Positions 1-6,338 are shown, counted from the first letter of the stretch. The stretch: 7,234 nucleotides of DNA from JAXGVG01 sp040773965 (GCA_040773965.1 JAXGVG010000099.1:1-7234), one strand, 5' to 3'. The notes: generated by a model not told the origin, from the sequence alone. Made by a program: numbers and translations.

Positions 1-1820
1 AAGGCGAAACGCGGTTTTACCTGATCGGCTTTCTTATCGTCGTTTCCTGCGTGGCCGCGTTCGTCACGCTGGCGACGGCCCGCCTGACGATGCGAAGCTG
101 GATCGGGAAACTGCGCCTGACGCTTAGCGATCCCAAAGTCCGTCTGTCGAAGCAGCACTTGCCGCGCGAGTTCGTGCCCATTGTGCGCGAAGTGCGGCAG
201 ATGCTGCGCGACATCAAGCCCGGCGGGCTTAATCTCGACACGATCAAGGTCGACTGGACGCCGCAAGCCCTGAACCGTCTTTTAAAGCAGGAACTGCCGG
301 ATTCGGAAGTCATCGTCGTATCCAACCGCGAGCCCTACATTCACAAGCTTGTCGATGGAAAGCTTGCGCTTCAGCGTCCCGCCAGCGGCGTGGTGACGGC
401 GCTTGAGCCGATTACGCGCGCCTGCAAGGGAACGTGGATCGCGCATGGCAGCGGTTCGGCGGACCGGCAGACGGTCGACAAGGACGACCGGCTTGCCGTG
501 CCGCCTGAGGCGCCCGAATACACGTTGCGGCGCGTGTGGCTGACGCCGGACGAGGAGGAAGGCTATTATTACGGCCTGGCCAACGAGGGGCTTTGGCCGC
601 TTTGCCATATTACGTTCGTGCGCCCGAGTTTCCGCGAAAGCGACTGGCAGGCCTATAAGGCGGTGAACCGCAAATTTGCGGAAGCCGTATTCAAGGAAGC
701 CAAAACAAAGAATCCCATCGTCCTTATTCAGGATTACCACTTCGCTCTTTTGCCCCGCATGGTCCGCGAACGGCTGCCCGGCGCAACCATTATCGCGTTC
801 TGGCACATTCCGTGGCCGAACCCGGAGGTCTTCAGCATATGCCCGTGGCGTGAGGAAATTCTGTCGGGCCTGCTGGGCAGTTCCGTTCTGGGCTTCCACA
901 CCCAGTTCCATTGCCAGAACTTCATGGATTCGGTGGATCGTTTCCTTGAAAGCCACATCAACCGCGATCAATCCATCATTTCGGTCGACAACCAATCCAC
1001 GCTCATCCGGCCCTATCCCATTTCCATCGCATGGCCGCCGGAGGGACTGACGAACGTCGCGCCCGTCGAAACCTGTCGCCAGAACGTTTGCCGGCGTTTC
1101 AGGCTGGGGGACGGCGCGCGCATCGGCGTCGGCATCGAGCGCTTCGACTACACGAAAGGCATCATCGACCGCTTCCACGCCATCCGCGAGTTTTTGACGG
1201 CCTATCCCGAGTGGCGCGGCCGGTTCACGTTTATTCAGGCCGCCGCGCCGACGCGCAGCCGTTTGCCATCCTATCAGGCCATCCAGAGGGAAACGCTGGA
1301 TCTGGCCGACGCCATCAACCGCGAGTTCGGCGGCGGCGCCTATCAGCCCATTATCCTTTTGAGCCGTCATCACGAGCCGCATGAAGTGTTCGAGCTTTTC
1401 CGCGCGGCCGATTTCTGCGTCGTGAGCAGCCTCCACGACGGCATGAATCTTGTCGCCAAGGAATTCGCCGCCGCGCGGAACGACGAACGTGGCGTTCTGA
1501 TCCTCAGCACGTTCGCGGGCGCGTCCAAGGAGCTTTTGGAGGCCTTGCTCGTCAATCCCTACGACGCGAAAGGCATGGCGGCGGCCATGCATCGCGCCCT
1601 GACCATGCCCGTCGAGGAGCAGACGGACCGCATGCGCCTGTTGCGCGAGATGGTCCGCGACAACAACGTTTACTACTGGGCGGCGCGCATCCTGCTGGAC
1701 GCCGCCTATTTGCGCAAACGCGCGCATATCGAAAACCTGATCGTCGAACCGGATTCCGCGGAAAAAACGGACTCCAACGTGATTCCCTTCGGCCTTGCCG
1801 CCGAGGGAAGAAAAAGATAA
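1..1820 (+). CDS. otsA: Membrane-anchored GT20 glycosyltransferase, probable trehalose-6-phosphate synthase (5' end outside window)
   Basis: Probably makes trehalose 6-phosphate from a nucleotide-glucose (UDP-glucose in the family) and glucose 6-phosphate. The frame is open from the first full codon at base 3, so the gene begins upstream. A GTG at 51 is only an internal candidate start, because it would cut into the hydrophobic stretch at bases 15-80 (FYLIGFLIVVSCVAAF...). A basic, HAMP-like linker follows (RSWIGKLRL, then LPREFVPIVREVRQML), and the catalytic domain starts near codon 86. Counting from the GTG, GT20 landmarks are SNREP (Arg93), NEGLWPLCH (Trp182), QDYHFALLP (Asp228), FWHIPWP, GIERFDYTKG (Arg364, Lys369) and HDGMNLVAKE (Asp463, Glu471). 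These match the sugar-phosphate and nucleotide-sugar ligands of E. coli OtsA. The N-terminal donor loop reads ASGVVTAL rather than the common GG form. The downstream otsB supports trehalose synthesis; glucosylglycerol-phosphate synthase is a less likely alternative. Family is certain, exact substrates less so. Confidence 0.9.
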   Translation, partial: GETRFYLIGFLIVVSCVAAFVTLATARLTMRSWIGKLRLTLSDPKVRLSKQHLPREFVPIVREVRQMLRDIKPGGLNLDTIKVDWTPQALNRLLKQELPDSEVIVVSNREPYIHKLVDGKLALQRPASGVVTALEPITRACKGTWIAHGSGSADRQTVDKDDRLAVPPEAPEYTLRRVWLTPDEEEGYYYGLANEGLWPLCHITFVRPSFRESDWQAYKAVNRKFAEAVFKEAKTKNPIVLIQDYHFALLPRMVRERLPGATIIAFWHIPWPNPEVFSICPWREEILSGLLGSSVLGFHTQFHCQNFMDSVDRFLESHINRDQSIISVDNQSTLIRPYPISIAWPPEGLTNVAPVETCRQNVCRRFRLGDGARIGVGIERFDYTKGIIDRFHAIREFLTAYPEWRGRFTFIQAAAPTRSRLPSYQAIQRETLDLADAINREFGGGAYQPIILLSRHHEPHEVFELFRAADFCVVSSLHDGMNLVAKEFAAARNDERGVLILSTFAGASKELLEALLVNPYDAKGMAAAMHRALTMPVEEQTDRMRLLREMVRDNNVYYWAARILLDAAYLRKRAHIENLIVEPDSAEKTDSNVIPFGLAAEGRKR

Positions 1821-1831
1821 CGGGCCCGGCG

Positions 1832-1845
1832 CGGGAAAAATCCCG
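1832..1845 (+). other. Small hairpin between otsA and otsB
   Basis: CGGGA and TCCCG form a perfect 5-bp stem around an AAAA loop, 11 bases after the otsA stop and 13 bases before the otsB ribosome binding site. It is followed by AAAGAAAG and not by a T-run, so it does not look like an intrinsic terminator. It could affect mRNA stability or the ratio of the two proteins; this is inference. Confidence 0.35.
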
Positions 1846-1857
1846 AAAGAAAGTGAC

Positions 1858-1862
1858 GGAGG
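1858..1862 (+). promoter_or_regulatory. Ribosome binding site of otsB
   Basis: GGAGG lies 10 bases before the ATG at 1873. It decides that start over an in-frame ATG at 1795, which lies inside the end of otsA, lacks a comparable site and would add 26 residues ahead of the conserved HAD core. Confidence 0.7.
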
Positions 1863-1872
1863 TTGTTTCGCC

Positions 1873-2589
1873 ATGCTCCACAAAATAGATCCTTCGCGCG
1901 ACGCCCTGTTTCTCGATATCGACGGAACGTTGCTCGATATAGCGTCCAGGCCGGAAGACGTTGCCGTTCCGCCGGCGCTGGTGGACGACTTGGGGCGCTT
2001 GCAGCACAAGCTCGGCGGCGCGCTGGCTTTTATCAGCGGACGCCTGATCCTCGAGGCCGACCGTCTCTTCGCGCCGCTGCGTTTGTGCGGGGCGGGCGCG
2101 CACGGCGCGGAATGGCGGCTTTCCCCCGGCGGCGAAGTCGAGGCCGGGCCTTCGTTGTCCCATGAACTGCGGGACGAGCTTGCGGCGGCCTTTGCCGATT
2201 TGGACGGGGTCATCGTCGAGGACAAGATTTACGGCGTTGCCGTGCATTACCGTCGCGCGCCGCGAAAGGGCGGCGAGGCCGGAAGAAGGGTGATGGCGCT
2301 TGCCGAGAAACGCGGAAAGGAAATTAAAATCATTCACGGGCGCAAGGTTCTGGAGGTCGTTCCTTCGTCGAACGACAAGGGAACGGCGCTCGAACGCCTT
2401 ATGGCCGTCGCGCCGTTCAAGGGCCGCCGTCCCGTTTTTCTCGGCGACGACACGACGGATTTGGCCGCCATCGCCGTATGCCTGAAAAAAGGCGGTCTTG
2501 CCGCGCGCGTGGGCCATGGCGCGTCGCGCCGGAACGCTTTTGCCAGTCCTGCGACGGTTCGCGCGTGGATTCATGAAATAGCGGCCTGA
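1873..2589 (+). CDS. otsB: Trehalose-6-phosphate phosphatase (HAD superfamily)
   Basis: Hydrolyses trehalose 6-phosphate to trehalose and phosphate, the second step after the upstream synthase; expected to be cytosolic. The 238-residue product shows all HAD motifs in order: motif I LFLDIDGTL with nucleophile Asp15 and acid/base Asp17; motif II FISGR (Ser55); motif III Lys169 in SSNDKGTAL; and motif IV FLGDDTTD (Asp192, Asp193, Asp196) for Mg2+. GAHGAEWR near residue 75 is typical of the trehalose-phosphatase branch. The length is in the normal range for short bacterial OtsB proteins. The start is the ATG preceded by GGAGG; an upstream in-frame ATG at 1795 is rejected. The gene lies 52 bases behind otsA on the same strand and is probably co-transcribed. 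Its stop codon forms part of an inverted repeat shared with the convergent ligase gene. Motif IV runs on as DLAAI where many relatives have an acidic residue (TDE or TDED), a mild variation. Confidence 0.92.
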   Translation: MLHKIDPSRDALFLDIDGTLLDIASRPEDVAVPPALVDDLGRLQHKLGGALAFISGRLILEADRLFAPLRLCGAGAHGAEWRLSPGGEVEAGPSLSHELRDELAAAFADLDGVIVEDKIYGVAVHYRRAPRKGGEAGRRVMALAEKRGKEIKIIHGRKVLEVVPSSNDKGTALERLMAVAPFKGRRPVFLGDDTTDLAAIAVCLKKGGLAARVGHGASRRNAFASPATVRAWIHEIAA

Positions 2590-2601
2590 GAGAAATCAGG
2601 C
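2584..2601. terminator. Inverted repeat between convergent genes, possible bidirectional terminator
   Basis: GCCTGA and TCAGGC form a perfect 6-bp stem around a 6-base spacer (GAGAAA). The TGA of otsB is the end of the left arm and the TGA of the minus-strand ligase gene is the end of the right arm. On the plus strand the stem is followed closely by a T-rich stretch (CGCTTTGTTT); on the minus strand by CGCTATTTC. The T-tracts are imperfect, so termination in both directions is plausible but not proven. Confidence 0.45.
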
Positions 2602-3858
2602 GCTTTGTTTACCGGCATTGGCGGGGGCAAGGGAGGCGGCCATCTCCTCCAGCTTGTCCCAAAGCGGCATTTGCGCGGCGAATTCGTCGCAGTTGAATTT
2701 CATCACGGCCTCTATGCTCCGGCTGGTTTTCCAGAGGCGTTGTTGTCTTTGCGCGCTGTTGCCGCGCGTCATGATGCCGTTCAGCATGTCCACGTATTTC
2801 CCGTAGTCGAGGCCCGCGATAAACGGCTGAAGGCGCTCGAGCCAGATTTTTATGTCGTCGCAGAGGGGGCGCGTTTCGCCCTGATTGTTGATGACCAGTT
2901 TCGCGTCGAGCCCGTAACGCATCGCGCGCCACTTGTTTTCGCGCAGCCGCCAGACGTTCGGGCGGGGCATTTCGTCCAGCCAGCTTTGATGCTCCTGAAA
3001 CCAGTGCGCGAGAAGGTGAACGAAGGCCAGGATCGCCATGCTTTCGGCCAGGGTCGCCGGCTGATCGCAGACCCTGATTTCCAGCGTACCGTATTGGGGG
3101 CTTGGGCGCTGGTCCCACCAAAGGTCCTTCAGTTTTTGTATGGAACCGGCCCGGTACATCGCGCGGCACAAATGGGTGAAGTCGCGCCAGTCCTGAAAAT
3201 AATAAGGCACGCCCGCGATCGGCATCGACTCCGCCGCTGCCGGCCGCATCGACGCGAGGCCCGTGAAAACGCCTTCCTCGAAAGGCGAACTGGCGCTGAG
3301 CGCGATAAGGTGCGGCGAAAAATGCATGAAGAAATTGTTGTAGAGGACGCATTGCTCCGGCGTTTTCATGCCCAGATGCATATGCATGCCGAGCGCGCCG
3401 AAGCGGTCCCTTAAAATTTTTCTTTCTTCGGCGAGGCGGTTGCTGCGGTCGTTGTTCGTGCCGAGCGTGTCCCCCGTTTTTATCGTCGGCGGCCTTCCGG
3501 TGCCGGTCAGAACGAAGCCGCGCTTTTGGCAGGCTTGCGTGAGTTTTTCGATTTCATCCCGAAGCTGCTTTTCGGTGTCGCCCGCCGTTTGGCCGATGCC
3601 CGACGTGACCTCGATCATATGCTGGAGGCCTTCTTCCTTGATGCGCGGCGAAGCCATTTCCGCGACAAGCGCCGGACCCTCATGGACGGGCAGAAGGGTT
3701 TCCGCGTTTATCAGGGCCAGCTCGAACTCGACGCCGAGAGAAAGAGGATCGCTGGCGGCGAAGGAAAGCTGTTTGTCGATTTCCTTATAGAGTTGCCGTT
3801 CGGCCGAAGCCTGTTTTTTTCCTTCAAAAACCTTGCGTAACCATTGAACGACGGGCAA
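2596..3858 (-). CDS. GCS2/YbdK-family carboxylate-amine ligase (glutamate-cysteine ligase-like), substrate unknown
   Basis: An ATP-dependent enzyme of the glutamine-synthetase-like GCS2 fold, expected to join a carboxylate to an amine through an acyl phosphate. YbdK relatives have weak glutamate-cysteine ligase activity; the true substrates here cannot be read from sequence. Seen in the 420 residues: LGVEFEL (Glu44, Glu46; metal/nucleotide site), IEVTSGI near 83, MHMHLG near 158-163, ALSASSPFEEG near 186-196, and WWDQRPSPQYGTLEIRVCD near 247-265, the family's signature block. It is about 45 residues longer than E. coli YbdK, with a charged N-terminal extension of about 40 residues. The usual GGTHPF segment reads GTGRPP here. 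The start is TTG, chosen because ACGAGG lies 6 bases upstream, no ATG occurs in frame before the conserved core, and a TAA lies 12 codons upstream. It is transcribed convergently with otsB and separated from ybaB by a terminator, so it is probably monocistronic. Confidence 0.85.
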   Translation of the reverse strand: MPVVQWLRKVFEGKKQASAERQLYKEIDKQLSFAASDPLSLGVEFELALINAETLLPVHEGPALVAEMASPRIKEEGLQHMIEVTSGIGQTAGDTEKQLRDEIEKLTQACQKRGFVLTGTGRPPTIKTGDTLGTNNDRSNRLAEERKILRDRFGALGMHMHLGMKTPEQCVLYNNFFMHFSPHLIALSASSPFEEGVFTGLASMRPAAAESMPIAGVPYYFQDWRDFTHLCRAMYRAGSIQKLKDLWWDQRPSPQYGTLEIRVCDQPATLAESMAILAFVHLLAHWFQEHQSWLDEMPRPNVWRLRENKWRAMRYGLDAKLVINNQGETRPLCDDIKIWLERLQPFIAGLDYGKYVDMLNGIMTRGNSAQRQQRLWKTSRSIEAVMKFNCDEFAAQMPLWDKLEEMAASLAPANAGKQSA

Positions 3859-3864
3859 TGCGAA

Positions 3865-3870
3865 CCTCGT
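3865..3870 (-). promoter_or_regulatory. Ribosome binding site supporting a TTG start
   Basis: ACGAGG on the minus strand lies 6 bases before the TTG at 3858-3856. It is the main support for the TTG initiation codon of the GCS2-type ligase gene. Confidence 0.55.
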
Positions 3871-4089
3871 GAATGGTGGAAGGGATATGCGTTACCGTGT
3901 CAAACCAATGGAAAGATTTCGTTAAAATCGGCCGGAAATTTCCAGGATTAACCTCACGTTAACAAAACGGGGCAACGCAGCGTTGAAACCCAACATTTTT
4001 TTGGCGGAACATATGACGCCTCGACGGCGAAGACAGGAAAAGACCGTTCCGTAAAGGCAAAATCCTCTCCGTTTTTCACGATGCGCCGG
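3871..4089. other. Intergenic region upstream of the GCS2-type ligase gene
   Basis: Noncoding and less GC-rich than its surroundings. It holds the CtrA-type box, a TTGACA hexamer on the minus strand (3898-3903, about 40 bases before the TTG start, but without a good -10 at normal spacing) and a short inverted repeat CAACGCAGCGTTG at 3973-3985. The ligase promoter should lie here, but I cannot place it with confidence. No convincing small gene was seen. Confidence 0.5.
3948..3963. promoter_or_regulatory. CtrA-type binding box (TTAA-N7-TTAAC)
   Basis: The plus strand reads TTAACCTCACGTTAAC, a perfect match to the full CtrA consensus TTAA-N7-TTAAC known from Caulobacter and other alphaproteobacteria. 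It lies about 90-105 bases upstream of the ligase start codon. A further TTAA half-site occurs at 3922-3925. The match is seen directly; that CtrA binds it, and that the ligase gene is its target, is inference. Confidence 0.45.
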
Positions 4090-4109
4090 AAAAAAACGGC
4101 ACAGGCCGT
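4090..4109 (-). terminator. Intrinsic terminator after ybaB
   Basis: On the minus strand ACGGC and GCCGT form a 5-bp stem around CTGT, followed directly by an unbroken T-run of about seven. It begins a few bases past the ybaB stop codon, ending the dnaX-ybaB transcript before the ligase gene. Confidence 0.7.
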
Positions 4110-4113
4110 GCGT

Positions 4114-4434
4114 TTAAAACGGCAACTTCATGCCCGGCGGAAGTTTCAGGTCGCCCATGATTTTTTGCGTCTCTTCGGCGATGGCGGCGTCCGTTTTGAC
4201 TTTCGCGTCGTTGCAGGCCGCGACGATCAGGTCTTCCAGCATTTCGATTTCGGCGGGATCGACAAGTTTGGGATCGAGCTTGATTTTTTTCAGTTCGCCT
4301 CTCCCGTTCATCGTGGCCGCAACCATGCCGCCTCCCGACTGGCCCATGACGGAAATGTCCGCAAGACGTTCCTGCATTTGCGCCATCTTCGTTTGCACTT
4401 CCTGCACCTGGCGCATCATTTGGCCGATGTTCAT
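4114..4434 (-). CDS. ybaB: YbaB/EbfC-family nucleoid-associated protein
   Basis: A small DNA-binding protein of the YbaB/EbfC family, which acts as a homodimer on the nucleoid and is linked genetically to recombination and repair. The 106 residues begin with the family hallmark NIGQMMRQVQEVQTKM, a helix likely to pair in the dimer. Next comes a glycine-rich turn (QSGGGMVAATMNGRGELKKI), then KLDPKLVDPAEIEMLEDLIVAACNDA, and the usual proline/glycine tail (LPPGMKLPF). The length is normal for the family. AAGGAA lies about 7 bases before the ATG. The gene follows dnaX by 34 bases, the conserved dnaX-ybaB order, but recR does not follow; an intrinsic terminator does. Confidence 0.95.
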   Translation of the reverse strand: MNIGQMMRQVQEVQTKMAQMQERLADISVMGQSGGGMVAATMNGRGELKKIKLDPKLVDPAEIEMLEDLIVAACNDAKVKTDAAIAEETQKIMGDLKLPPGMKLPF

Positions 4435-4468
4435 AGGTCGGTTCCTTTCGTTTGGTGTTTGAACACTG

Positions 4469-6205
4469 TCATTCGTCCGTCTCCGGCGGCAACGTTTCCT
4501 CTTCGGATCCGGAAGGCGCGGGCGCGACGGCCTTCGGTTTTAGCGAAAGCAGTTTGGCGTCCGGGAAAGCGGTTATGACGGCTTGCACAAGAGGGTGAGC
4601 GGCTACGTGTTCAAGATGCCGGCGTTCGGCCTGTTCCTTTTCTTCGCGCAGAGCCAGGCCGCCGGGCCGGTCGACGACGGAGATCATCCAGCGCCGCCCC
4701 GTCCACTGGGTCAGGCAATGGCTCATGCGGTTGACGAGATTTGCCGGGGCGCTGCCTTCGATGCGAATTTCAAGAACGCCCGGTTCGTAACGCACGGGAT
4801 GAACCTGATTGAACAGATGGGCGTGAAGCGCGCCTTCGCGGTTTGCGGCGAAAAGAGCCACAACATCGCGAAAGGTGGCGGGCATGGCCGCGCGCGCGGG
4901 TTGGGCGGCGGCTTCGACGGCGACGGCAGGCGTGACGGCCAAAGCTGTCGCGCCCCGCGCGCCCCCGCCGCCGCGCGGCGAAGGCGTGGACACGGGCGCC
5001 GCCGTTGGCGCCGCCGCCGTATCGCGAAGTCGGCGAACGAGGTCGGCAGGCAAGGGAAGATCGGCCGCATAGGCGAGGCGGATCAATATCATTTCGGCGG
5101 CCTGGCCCGGGTGCGGCGCGTTCTGCACTTCGCCGATGCCTTTCAGCAAAATCTGCCACGCGCGGGTCAAGGCGGGAACCTTTATGCCGGACAGTTCCGT
5201 CAAAAGACTTTTGTCGGCTTCGGGGAGATCGGGAGATTCGGCGAGGCCGGGGATAATTTGCGCGCGCGTGAGAAGGTGCACGAGTTCCGCCATGTCCTGC
5301 AGCGCCTGCAAAGGGTCGGCCCCCGCCAGTTGCATCGCCCCGAACGTTTCGAGGGCTTCGCGCATTTCGCCTTGCATAAGCTGGCGGCATAGGGTCAGGC
5401 TTTGAACGCGGTCGGCAAGGCCAAGCATGTCCTTGACTTCGTTTTCGGTCACGGCGCCGTTGCCGCGCGCGATGGCTTGATCCAGCAGGCTCAGCCCGTC
5501 GCGCACCGAACCGTCCGCGGCGCGGGCGATAAGCTTGATGGCTTCCGCATCGGCCTTCACTTTTTCAAGATTGGCGATTTCGGTGAAATGTTGCGCAAGG
5601 CGCGCGCTGTCGATGCGGCGCAGGTCGAAACGCTGGCAGCGCGAAAGCACCGTGACCGGCACCTTGCGGACTTCCGTGGTGGCGAAGATGAATTTCGTGT
5701 GCGGCGGCGGTTCTTCCAGAGTCTTTAAAAGCGCGTTGAACGCGTTCTTGGAGAGCATGTGGACTTCGTCGAGGATGTAAATCTTATAACGCGCCGAAAC
5801 GGGGCCATAGCGCACGCCGTCGATGATGTCGCGGATATCGTCCACGCCTGTGCGCGAGGCCGCGTCCATTTCCTGCACGTCCACATGGCGGTCTTCGGCA
5901 ATGGCGACGCAGGCGTCGCATTTGCCGCAGGGATGGATCGCCGGGCCGCCCTTGCCGTCCGGCCCCGTGCAGTTCAGCGCGCGCGCGATAATCCGCGCCG
6001 TCGTCGTCTTGCCGATGCCACGCACGCCCGTCAGCATCCATGCGTGCGACAGCCGTCCGGCCCCGATCGCGTTGGTGAGCGTGCGCACCATCGCCTCCTG
6101 TCCGATCAATTCCTCGAACGTCGCAGGCCTGTATTTGCGCGCGAGAACGCGATACGCCGTCGTTGCGTCGGGGGCCGGGGAGGAGGGTTCAAAGAGTTCG
6201 GTCAT
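4469..6205 (-). CDS. dnaX: DNA polymerase III subunit gamma/tau (clamp loader)
   Basis: The AAA+ motor subunit of the replicative clamp loader, which loads the beta clamp and, as tau, links the loader to the polymerase and helicase. In the 578 residues, ARKYRPATFEELIGQE (22-37) opens domain I. Walker A is GVRGIGKT (60-67), the zinc site Cys79/Cys93/Cys96/Cys99, Walker B ILDEVH (144-149), sensor 1 ATTEVRKVP, the arginine-finger motif SRCQRF (188-193), and sensor 2 DGSVRDGLSLLDQA (231-244). Domain III follows to about 395, then an Ala/Pro/Gly-rich linker (about 396-440) and a C-terminal tau-type region (about 443-555) like the polymerase-binding domain of alphaproteobacterial DnaX. No A-rich slippery heptamer is seen, so a gamma form by frameshifting is not evident. 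The ATG at 6205 has no clear Shine-Dalgarno; an in-frame stop lies shortly upstream. The SRP RNA gene ends about 25 bases before it. Confidence 0.97.
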   Translation of the reverse strand: MTELFEPSSPAPDATTAYRVLARKYRPATFEELIGQEAMVRTLTNAIGAGRLSHAWMLTGVRGIGKTTTARIIARALNCTGPDGKGGPAIHPCGKCDACVAIAEDRHVDVQEMDAASRTGVDDIRDIIDGVRYGPVSARYKIYILDEVHMLSKNAFNALLKTLEEPPPHTKFIFATTEVRKVPVTVLSRCQRFDLRRIDSARLAQHFTEIANLEKVKADAEAIKLIARAADGSVRDGLSLLDQAIARGNGAVTENEVKDMLGLADRVQSLTLCRQLMQGEMREALETFGAMQLAGADPLQALQDMAELVHLLTRAQIIPGLAESPDLPEADKSLLTELSGIKVPALTRAWQILLKGIGEVQNAPHPGQAAEMILIRLAYAADLPLPADLVRRLRDTAAAPTAAPVSTPSPRGGGGARGATALAVTPAVAVEAAAQPARAAMPATFRDVVALFAANREGALHAHLFNQVHPVRYEPGVLEIRIEGSAPANLVNRMSHCLTQWTGRRWMISVVDRPGGLALREEKEQAERRHLEHVAAHPLVQAVITAFPDAKLLSLKPKAVAPAPSGSEEETLPPETDE

Positions 6206-6230
6206 TAAAATAGCATTCAGGGTTTAAGGT

Positions 6231-6326
6231 GGAAGGCTGGACGGCGACCCGAGTCGAAACGTGTTACGGTTGCTTCCTTCCGGACCTGGCCGGGTTGGCA
6301 CGAGGCTCGCCCGCCGCCAGCCTTCC
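6231..6326 (-). ncRNA. ffs: Signal recognition particle RNA, small bacterial 4.5S type
   Basis: The RNA of the signal recognition particle; it binds Ffh and helps target nascent membrane proteins to FtsY and the translocon. The minus strand carries the near-invariant Ffh-binding hairpin (GGTCCGGAAGGAAGCAACC within 6269-6292), with the GGAA tetraloop and the asymmetric internal loop. The two ends pair: GGAAGGCTGG at one end matches CCAGCCTTCC at the other, extended by a further 5 bp across a one-base bulge. That defines a closed rod of about 96 nucleotides. The 5' end at about 6326 fits the -10 box TATAAA at 6333-6338. No T-run follows the 3' end, so the RNA may be trimmed from a longer transcript running into dnaX. 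Ends are good to a few bases. Confidence 0.93.
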
Positions 6327-6332
6327 TCGGGC

Positions 6333-6338
6333 TTTATA
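6333..6338 (-). promoter_or_regulatory. -10 element of the SRP RNA (and probably dnaX) promoter
   Basis: TATAAA on the minus strand lies six bases before the first base of the SRP RNA, the expected distance to a start site. The -35 is poor: around the right spacing the sequence is CCTCTTACC, with only partial likeness to TTGACA. Confidence 0.55.

Noticed and set aside
282..2225. Very long open frame on the minus strand (647 codons) opposite otsA and otsB
   Set aside because: It overlaps two genes with complete catalytic motifs, its product is low-complexity and Arg/Ala/Pro-rich without any recognisable domain, and long antisense frames are expected opposite GC-rich coding sequence.
1552..2574. 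Open frame of 340 codons on the minus strand opposite otsB
   Set aside because: Arg-rich sequence with no domain; a shadow of otsB, whose HAD motifs are intact.
3376..3387. Perfect 12-bp palindrome ATGCATATGCAT inside the ligase gene
   Set aside because: It encodes the conserved His-containing MHMH motif, so the symmetry is explained by the codons; unlikely to be an operator in mid-gene.
2605..3414. Plus-strand open frame of 269 codons opposite the ligase gene
   Set aside because: No recognisable motif, and it covers the conserved WDQRPSP and HMHLG segments of the minus-strand ligase; shadow frame.
3898..3903. TTGACA hexamer as the -35 of the ligase gene
   Set aside because: The sequence 17 bases on is TCCACC, a poor -10, and the implied start site would fall about 10 bases before the TTG codon, inside the ribosome binding site region; kept only as a note in the intergenic entry.
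3922..3993. Minus-strand open frame of 24 codons starting with ATG in the intergenic region
   Set aside because: No Shine-Dalgarno (the ATG follows an A-run), no hydrophobic or other pattern, and it overlaps the CtrA-type box.
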